Assembly (NCBI RefSeq): GCF_014651935.1
Contig: NZ_BMXV01000002.1
Coordinates: forward strand, 620,001 to 684,000
Length of the DNA: 64,000 nt
Direction of reading: 5' to 3'
DNA from: Marinobacter zhanjiangensis
GTDB lineage: Bacteria; Pseudomonadota; Gammaproteobacteria; Pseudomonadales; Oleiphilaceae
Below, piece after piece: positions 58,625 to 64,000 of the stretch; the first letter of the stretch is position 1, and the number at the start of each line of letters is the position of its first letter. The position numbers were made by a program, and so were the translations under genes. The notes beneath the pieces are model-generated. The model made no database searches. It saw nothing but the letters and a program-made list of their open reading frames with translations, and had not been told where the DNA came from.

Positions 58625-59140
58625 ATGAACCGGTGTACGGCTATTGCGCTTGTTCTGCTCCCGGTGCTGTTTATCGGCGGGCCGGCGCTCGCCGGGTCGT
58701 CGGCCCCGCCCCAGACCCTCGAGTCCTACCAGGCCTGCCTGGTAACCGGGTCTGACGCGATACCGGTACAGCTGGAGCAGGCCACCAGCCCGGTGGAACA
58801 CCGTTACGGCCTGATGGAGCGCGAATCCCTGCCGGAAGATGCCGGCATGTTGTTTGTCTACCCCGCCGAACGTGACGCCAACGCCGGCTTCTGGATGTAC
58901 CGGACGCGCATCCCCCTGGACATTGCCTGGCTTGATGATGACGGTGTCATACTGGCCATGGACACCATGACTCCCTGCAAGACCGAATCCGCCAGAAATT
59001 GCCCGAGCTGGGCTCCCGGTGTCCGTCACCGGCACGTGCTGGAAATGAATGCGGGCTTCTTTGCCGACCATTCTGTTGCCGTTGGCGACAGATTAGTTGC
59101 AAACCTGAACGACAATATTACTTGCCCCTCTGTCGATTAG
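58625..59140 (+). CDS. Exported DUF192 family protein
   Basis: A 171-residue protein with a signal peptide (about 1-24, ending PALAGS) and a DUF192 domain: QTLESYQACLVTGSDAIPVQ precedes HRYGLMERESLPEDAGMLFVY, then FWMYRTRIPLDIAWLDDDGVI and the ending VLEMNAGFFADHSVAVGD. DUF192 proteins are small periplasmic or archaeal proteins of unknown role. Two Cys (TPCKTES...NCPSW) could form a disulfide. ATG at 58625, with GAGG upstream; a TTG one codon earlier is unlikely. It follows the exporter permease by 12 bases and may be co-transcribed. Confidence 0.88.
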   Translation: MNRCTAIALVLLPVLFIGGPALAGSSAPPQTLESYQACLVTGSDAIPVQLEQATSPVEHRYGLMERESLPEDAGMLFVYPAERDANAGFWMYRTRIPLDIAWLDDDGVILAMDTMTPCKTESARNCPSWAPGVRHRHVLEMNAGFFADHSVAVGDRLVANLNDNITCPSVD

Positions 59141-59353
59141 GTTACCCATTTCGCTTTCCGCCTTGACTGATCTCACAAGCGTCACTTCCTGCACTGTCTT
59201 CCTGTTTGCATAAATCCTTATACTGCCCATGGCTATTGCTGGTCAGACGTAAGTAACTGTCGCCAATGAATAAAATTTCATTTATGTGACCGCGATTGGC
59301 ACCCCGGAAATGGACGTACCGGGGCCAGGAATGCAACTCAAGGATGTGACGCC

Positions 59354-59983
59354 ATGGAACTGCCACCGATTGAAACACTGAAAACCCTGTTTATCGCTGG
59401 CCACCTGATCGGTCTCGCCTTTGGTGTCGGCGGCGCCCTGACCCTCGACATCATCGCCTTCCGCTATTTCTACCTCGAACGCATTACCCATGAAAAGCTG
59501 GTGCTGTTCCACTTTATTGCGCGACTGGTCACGCTGGGGCTGATCATTCTCTGGGGCACCGGCCTGGCCTTCCTCTGGATCTACTGGCAATCACAGCCCG
59601 AACTGCTGGGCAACCCGAAAGTGTGGGCCAAGGTTGTCATCGTGATCGTGCTGACCGTTAACGGTTACTTCCTGCACCACAAGGTGTTCCCCGTACTCGA
59701 CCGCAACCTGGGCCACCACATGTTTCACCGGGTGACCGTCGACGAGAAAGCTATGATGTTCACCCTGTCCAGCATCTCCATCATTTCCTGGGGCTTCCCC
59801 CTGGTACTGGGCATAGCCAGCTCCCTGAATTTCACCACCGGGATGGAGAACATCCTGGCGTTCTATTTCCTCATGCTCAGCAGCACCTGCCTGCTGATGC
59901 TGCTGATATTCAAGTTATTCCTCGAGCCCTTCAAACGGTTCGTTATTGACCGGCCTGTCCGCCGTCCGACAGCGAGGTCATAG
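59354..59983 (+). CDS. Integral membrane protein, unassigned
   Basis: A 209-residue protein with five or six hydrophobic helices (LFIAGHLIGLAFGVGGALTL; LVTLGLIILWGTGLAFLWIY; VVIVIVLTVNGYFLHHKVF; ISIISWGFPLVLGIAS; FYFLMLSSTCLLMLLIF). Several histidines lie at helix ends (GHLIG, FHFIAR, FLHHKVF, LGHHMFH), a pattern seen in heme- or copper-related membrane proteins, but no family can be named. It lies alone before the CBM2-YceI pair. Confidence 0.75.
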   Translation: MELPPIETLKTLFIAGHLIGLAFGVGGALTLDIIAFRYFYLERITHEKLVLFHFIARLVTLGLIILWGTGLAFLWIYWQSQPELLGNPKVWAKVVIVIVLTVNGYFLHHKVFPVLDRNLGHHMFHRVTVDEKAMMFTLSSISIISWGFPLVLGIASSLNFTTGMENILAFYFLMLSSTCLLMLLIFKLFLEPFKRFVIDRPVRRPTARS

Positions 59984-60140
59984 CGTGGGCTTCCCCGCAT
60001 ACCCGGGTTCCGCAGTATCCAGTGAAAGCAGTACCCCGAGATTTTCACGACCGATGTCAGCAGTACGGTCCACCGCTTGCTACCCGCCCCCGGGCGGTAG
60101 TCGTGTTTAACCATCAGGTACAGGATTAAAAACGTGTGCT

Positions 60141-61142
60141 ATGAAGACTAAATCCAGACTGGCACTGCTGTTGTGCAGTACGGCGCTGTCCGGTACAGCA
60201 GCCGCTGATTCGCTCTGTGACGTCGATTACAGGATCCAGCACAGCTGGCAGACCGGCGCTGTCCACCGGGTCCAGATGACCTACAACGGCCCCGAGGTCA
60301 GCGGCTGGGAGCTGAGCTGGAAATTTCCCGGCCAGGACACCATTGACTCCATCTTCAATGTCAGCCACAGCCAGGAGGGCCAGAACGTAACGGTTGAAAA
60401 CCTGCTGTGGAATGCCCGCCTGAGTGAGGGACGGGAAATCAAATTCGGTTTCAACGTGCGTAATCCCTCGGGGGAAATACCCGAGGAGTTCTACCTCAAC
60501 GGCGAGCCCTGCGGCGAACCGGCCGATTCGCCTGAAGATCCGGTAGATCCGGACGAGCCCGATACTCCGGGCGACAATCCGCAAACCCCGGACACCCCGT
60601 CAACCTGGTCACTGGACGCCGATGATTCCTATCTCGGTTTCGTCACCACCAAGAATACCAACAAGGTGGAGAGCCATCGCTTTGGCACCCTTTCCGGAGC
60701 GGTTTCCGATGACGGTATCGCCACCCTGGACATCGACCTCAACACAGTCGAGACCGGCATTGATATCCGCAATCAGCGCCTGAAAGAGATGCTGTTCCAC
60801 ACCGGCCAGACGCCCACCGCCACCGTGGCCATCGAGCTGGGCGAAAACCTTTCGCAGGTACAGGGCCTGGGTGCCGGCGAAGTCATGACCCTGGACATTC
60901 CCGCGCAGGTTCAGATCAGCGGCGAAACCCGCGAACTCAACAGTCAGCTTCGGGTACAGCATCTGGGCGACCAGCGGTTCCTCGTCAGCAGTGCCCAACC
61001 GCTGATCATCACGGCGGACCAGTTCGGCCTTCAGGGCGGTGTTGAAGTCCTGCGGGAAGTGGCCGGCCTGAACTCCATCAGCATTGCCGTCCCCGTGGAC
61101 TTCGCCCTGTTCTTCGAAGCCAACGGGCCCACGACACCGTGA
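60141..61142 (+). CDS. Secreted CBM2-YceI protein (Cbp2E-like)
   Basis: A 333-residue secreted protein: signal peptide 1-22, then a family 2 carbohydrate-binding module about 23-125 (CDVDYRIQHSWQTGAVHRV, GWELSWKFPG, ENLLWNARLSEG, IKFGFNVRNPSG, paired Cys at its ends), a Pro/Asp linker (about 126-155), and a YceI lipocalin-like domain about 156-330 (FGTLSGAVSDDGIATLDIDL, RNQRLKEMLFHTG). YceI domains bind isoprenoid quinones or similar lipids. The domain order matches Cbp2E of Cellvibrio-type bacteria, a redox partner in cellulose breakdown. The next gene repeats the same N-terminal layout. Probably secreted by the type II system. Confidence 0.85.
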   Translation: MKTKSRLALLLCSTALSGTAAADSLCDVDYRIQHSWQTGAVHRVQMTYNGPEVSGWELSWKFPGQDTIDSIFNVSHSQEGQNVTVENLLWNARLSEGREIKFGFNVRNPSGEIPEEFYLNGEPCGEPADSPEDPVDPDEPDTPGDNPQTPDTPSTWSLDADDSYLGFVTTKNTNKVESHRFGTLSGAVSDDGIATLDIDLNTVETGIDIRNQRLKEMLFHTGQTPTATVAIELGENLSQVQGLGAGEVMTLDIPAQVQISGETRELNSQLRVQHLGDQRFLVSSAQPLIITADQFGLQGGVEVLREVAGLNSISIAVPVDFALFFEANGPTTP

Positions 61143-61174
61143 CGCGCTCCTGACACCGCATGAGAGAGGCTTTT

Positions 61175-64000
61175 ATGAAACCCTTATTAAAAAACCTGCT
61201 GTCACTGACCGCGGGGGTCATGGTCGGCAATGCTGCCCTGGCCAACGAGCTCTGTACCGTGGACTACCAGGAAACCAATAACTGGGGCATGGGCGCCACC
61301 CACCAGGTGAGCGTTCAGTACAATGGCCCCGGGCTGGAACAATGGGACCTTTCCTGGACCTTCCCTGGCAACGAAAAGATCTCCAACCTCTGGAAAGGTC
61401 ATTTCGAACAGCAAGGCAAGCAGGTCGGCGTGATCGATGCCGGCTACAACGGCACTGTTGCCAGCGGCAGCCAGTTCGACTTCGGCTTCAACATCGAGAA
61501 CCCCTCCGGCAGCCTGCCCACCGAATTTTTCCTTAACGGGGAAAGCTGTGGCAGCCCGGTGGATGATGGCGGATCCGATCCCGGTGATGACTCGCCCGGC
61601 GACGACGCCCCCGACAGCGGTACACCGGATGAGCCGGTCATGGGCTGGTCCCTGAACGGTGCCGAGTCGGACTTCTCGTTCATCACCGTCAAGAACACCA
61701 ACGTGGCGGAAGCCCAGAGCTTCCAGAACCTGCAGGCCTTTGTGGACACCAGTGGCAAGGCTACCCTGGCCATCGACCTGAACACGGTCGACACAGGTAT
61801 CGGCATACGGGACGAGCGAATCCGTGACTACCTGTTCGCCAGTGGCCTGCTGCCCACCCTGTACTTTACCACCTACGTGGACATAGCGACCGTGACCGCA
61901 CAGGAACCGGGCGAAGCCGAAATGATGACCCTGGACGGTCGTCTCAGCCTGAACGGCGTCAGCCAGGACACCACCGCGGACGTGATGGTTATCCGCACCG
62001 CCGACGACCGTGTCGCGGTACGTACCGCACGGCCGGTGATGATCCAGGGCGGCGACTTCGAGCTGACCGGTGGTATTGAAACCCTGCGTAGCCTGGCCGG
62101 GCTGTCCGCCATTGGCCAGACCGTGCCGGTATACTTCAACCTCAGCTTCACGGCAATCACTGGGGATAATGCCGATAACCTGATGCCTGTGGAAGCCGGC
62201 ACTGCACCGGCGGCGCCATCCATCGTGGATGCAGCCTATACCGCAGCCAACAGCACGGTGACCGTAAGCTGGCAGGATCTCAGCAGCAACGAGACCAGCT
62301 TCGTGATCAAGCGTCAAATGGGCGATGGTTACTGGGAGACCCGCGCGGCCGTTGACGCCAATCAGACCCAGTGGATGGAGCAGCTGGAGGCCGAGGGCAA
62401 CTACACCTACCGGGTGATTGCGGTCAACGACAGCGTACCCTCCATGTCCTCAGGCAATGTGATCGTTAACGCCCAGCCGGGTGACGACATGCCTGGTGAT
62501 GACGGTGGTGATGACCCGGGGACCGATCCCGGTGAAGACCCCGGCAGTGATGACGGCGGTAACGACAATGGCGGCACACCGGATGATGGTGGTGATTCCG
62601 ACAACGACAACGGCGGCGATGGCGACGACGGTGAAAACCCCGTAGAAGAACTGGACGGTGCTGAGATCTATGCCACCCAGTGTGCCTCGTGCCACGGCGC
62701 AGACGGCTCCGGCGGCGCAGTTGGCGTTTCCCTGACCCAGGCATCCGAGCTCAGCTCACTGGTCAGCTACATCGACGCCACCATGCCACTGGGCAACGCC
62801 GGCCGCTGCGTCGATGACTGTGCCCAGACCGTTGGCGAGCACATCGCCGACAACTTCTGGAGCGAACAGGGCGGCGACCCGGTCAGCCTGGAAGACGAGA
62901 CCGCCGGCCCGCGTCAACTCAACCTGCTGACCCGGTACCAGTATGAAAACGCGGTCACTGACCTGCTGGGCGTGAATGCCGACAACATCACCACCAACTT
63001 CCCCACGGAAGCGCGGGTGAAGGGTTTCAGCAACAACGCCGCCAAGAACTACGTGACCGCCCGTCACTTCGACGAGTACATGCGTGCCGCCGCGCAGTTG
63101 GCCGGTGATGCTGTCAGCCAGCAGAAAGGCGCCCTGCTCTCCTGTGACGAAAACACCAACGGCTGCGCTCAGCAGTTCGTGGAGAACTTCGGCCTGAAGG
63201 CATTCCGTCGTCCGCTGACCAATGAGGAACGCAGTGGCTATGTATCGCTGTTCAAGGACCAGGGTGATTTCAACAGTGGCATGACCGCGGTTATCGAGGC
63301 CATGCTGGTCTCCCCCAACTTTCTCTATATCAGCGAGCTGGGCGAAGCCCAGGGCAACGGCGTCTACGAGCTGACGCCCTACGAGCTGGCCTCTCAGCTG
63401 TCCTTTATCTTCCAGGGCACCATCCCGGATGACGCCCTGCTGGCCGCCGCAGGCAGCAACCAGCTGGAGACTCCGGAACAACTGGCCAGCCAGGCCCGTC
63501 GACTGCTGCAGACCGAGCAGGCCCGCATCCACATGGGTCACTTCGTCGAGCAGTGGCTTGAAGCGGACCCCGCTTCCATGGGCAGCAAGGATCCGCACAT
63601 CTACCCGCGCTTTAACGGCGACGTTCGCGATGCCATGCACAAGGAGCTGCGGGCGTTCTTCACCCACGTGATGTATGACTCCACCGGCCGATTCCAGGAG
63701 CTGCTGAACGCCGACTATGTGTTCGTCAACCAGGCCCTGGCCAACTACTACAACCTGCCGGGCGTGAGTGGTGACAATATCCGCATGGTCACCGATACCA
63801 CCGGCACCCGCGGCGGCATCCTTGCCACCGGTGCGGTCATGGCCGCCCACGGTCATGCCAACGAATCCGCTCCGATTCCCCGGGGCAACTTCGTGCGCCG
63901 TCGTCTGATGTGCCAGGACCTGCCACCACCCCCGGAAGAGCTGGATACCAGCTTCCCGGATCCCGATCCGAACTACACCACCCGTGAGCGGTTTGAAGAG
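61175..64000 (+). CDS. Secreted CBM2-YceI-FN3-cytochrome c-PSD protein (Cbp2D-like), partial
   Basis: The frame from ATG 61175 (AGAGAGG upstream) stays open to the window end, 942 codons. Order: signal 1-24; CBM2 about 25-125 (CTVDYQETNNWGMGATHQV, GWN-like WKGHFEQQG, FDFGFNIENPSG); acidic linker; YceI-like about 160-325; fibronectin III about 345-430; Asp/Gly linker about 436-488; cytochrome c heme site CASCHG (Cys503-His507); then planctomycete-type domains: LNLLTRYQYENAVTDLLGV (DUF1587), FRRPLTNEERSGY (DUF1595), YELASQLSFIF (DUF1592) and TRGGILATGAVMAAHGHANE (DUF1588). The C-terminal end is outside the window. It is a tandem paralogue of the preceding gene with added redox domains. Confidence 0.85.
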   Translation, partial: MKPLLKNLLSLTAGVMVGNAALANELCTVDYQETNNWGMGATHQVSVQYNGPGLEQWDLSWTFPGNEKISNLWKGHFEQQGKQVGVIDAGYNGTVASGSQFDFGFNIENPSGSLPTEFFLNGESCGSPVDDGGSDPGDDSPGDDAPDSGTPDEPVMGWSLNGAESDFSFITVKNTNVAEAQSFQNLQAFVDTSGKATLAIDLNTVDTGIGIRDERIRDYLFASGLLPTLYFTTYVDIATVTAQEPGEAEMMTLDGRLSLNGVSQDTTADVMVIRTADDRVAVRTARPVMIQGGDFELTGGIETLRSLAGLSAIGQTVPVYFNLSFTAITGDNADNLMPVEAGTAPAAPSIVDAAYTAANSTVTVSWQDLSSNETSFVIKRQMGDGYWETRAAVDANQTQWMEQLEAEGNYTYRVIAVNDSVPSMSSGNVIVNAQPGDDMPGDDGGDDPGTDPGEDPGSDDGGNDNGGTPDDGGDSDNDNGGDGDDGENPVEELDGAEIYATQCASCHGADGSGGAVGVSLTQASELSSLVSYIDATMPLGNAGRCVDDCAQTVGEHIADNFWSEQGGDPVSLEDETAGPRQLNLLTRYQYENAVTDLLGVNADNITTNFPTEARVKGFSNNAAKNYVTARHFDEYMRAAAQLAGDAVSQQKGALLSCDENTNGCAQQFVENFGLKAFRRPLTNEERSGYVSLFKDQGDFNSGMTAVIEAMLVSPNFLYISELGEAQGNGVYELTPYELASQLSFIFQGTIPDDALLAAAGSNQLETPEQLASQARRLLQTEQARIHMGHFVEQWLEADPASMGSKDPHIYPRFNGDVRDAMHKELRAFFTHVMYDSTGRFQELLNADYVFVNQALANYYNLPGVSGDNIRMVTDTTGTRGGILATGAVMAAHGHANESAPIPRGNFVRRRLMCQDLPPPPEELDTSFPDPDPNYTTRERFEE
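62480..62637 (+). repeat. Asp/Gly-rich low-complexity linker coding segment
   Basis: A GAC/GGT/GAT-rich stretch encodes about 50 residues of Asp-Gly-Asn linker between the FN3 and cytochrome c domains. Acidic linkers of this kind can bind calcium and are common in secreted marine proteins. It is not a tandem repeat with a fixed unit. Confidence 0.7.

Noticed and set aside
61202..63856. Long minus-strand frames (61202-62317 and 62756-63856) opposite the CBM2-YceI-cytochrome gene
   Set aside because: The plus frame is open from 61175 to the window end and has multiple recognised domains; the minus frames show no family features.

Overview
The window looks like a chromosomal segment of a marine, moderately halophilic gammaproteobacterium. 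The gene set and protein style fit Marinobacter or a close relative; this is inference, because no rRNA or taxonomic marker is present. Supporting signs are moderately high GC coding DNA, a type II secretion operon of gamma type, ectoine hydroxylase (EctD), a BCCT osmolyte transporter, Mqo and several chemoreceptors. I see no rRNA, tRNA, CRISPR array, phage or insertion sequence. The only clear accessory module is a RES/Xre toxin-antitoxin pair.

Layout. 1-4749: 3' end of gspG, then gspH-I-J-K-L-M. 4808-6875: a GNAT acetyltransferase and glutathione reductase. 6923-12042 (minus): a TonB-dependent receptor, a periplasmic PF04392-type binding protein and a hybrid histidine kinase, apparently one sensory operon. 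12319-16503: a J-like membrane protein, a GntR regulator with an SBF-like transporter, DUF2789, an Mpo1-like protein and FabH. 16873-24258: an MDR oxidoreductase, a BCCT transporter, an IorAB-type molybdenum oxidoreductase and Mqo. 24345-27547: a PP2C/Ser-Thr kinase fusion converging on cynS-FNT, with a sigma-54-type promoter before cynS. 27789-33452: an esterase, a PAS chemoreceptor, an ACT protein, a 2-hydroxyacid dehydrogenase and EctD. 33779-34746: the RES/Xre module. 34906-39779: a sorbosone-dehydrogenase-like lipoprotein, a large unassigned protein with papain-like motifs, and a divergent ATP-grasp enzyme. 39884-48968: AcpH, an esterase, an acyltransferase, RecQ, a chemoreceptor, a GNAT-nitrilase fusion and a PilZ-like protein.

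49102-56200 is a selenium locus: a helix-hairpin-helix protein translationally coupled to an NDH-SelD fusion, a convergent SenB-type selenosugar synthase, and a three-gene ABC importer of the putative selenate/phosphonate type. It is followed by a YadG/YadH-type ABC exporter, a DUF192 protein and a membrane protein.

60141-64000 (right edge, incomplete) holds two tandem secreted proteins that join a cellulose-binding-type CBM2 to YceI domains. The second also has fibronectin III, cytochrome c and planctomycete-type cytochrome-associated domains. They resemble the redox proteins Cbp2E/Cbp2D known from cellulolytic gammaproteobacteria. The type II secretion operon at the left edge is a plausible export route.

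The most interesting items are the selenium locus, the CBM2-YceI-cytochrome pair, the papain-like/ATP-grasp neighbourhood, and the receptor/binding protein/kinase operon.
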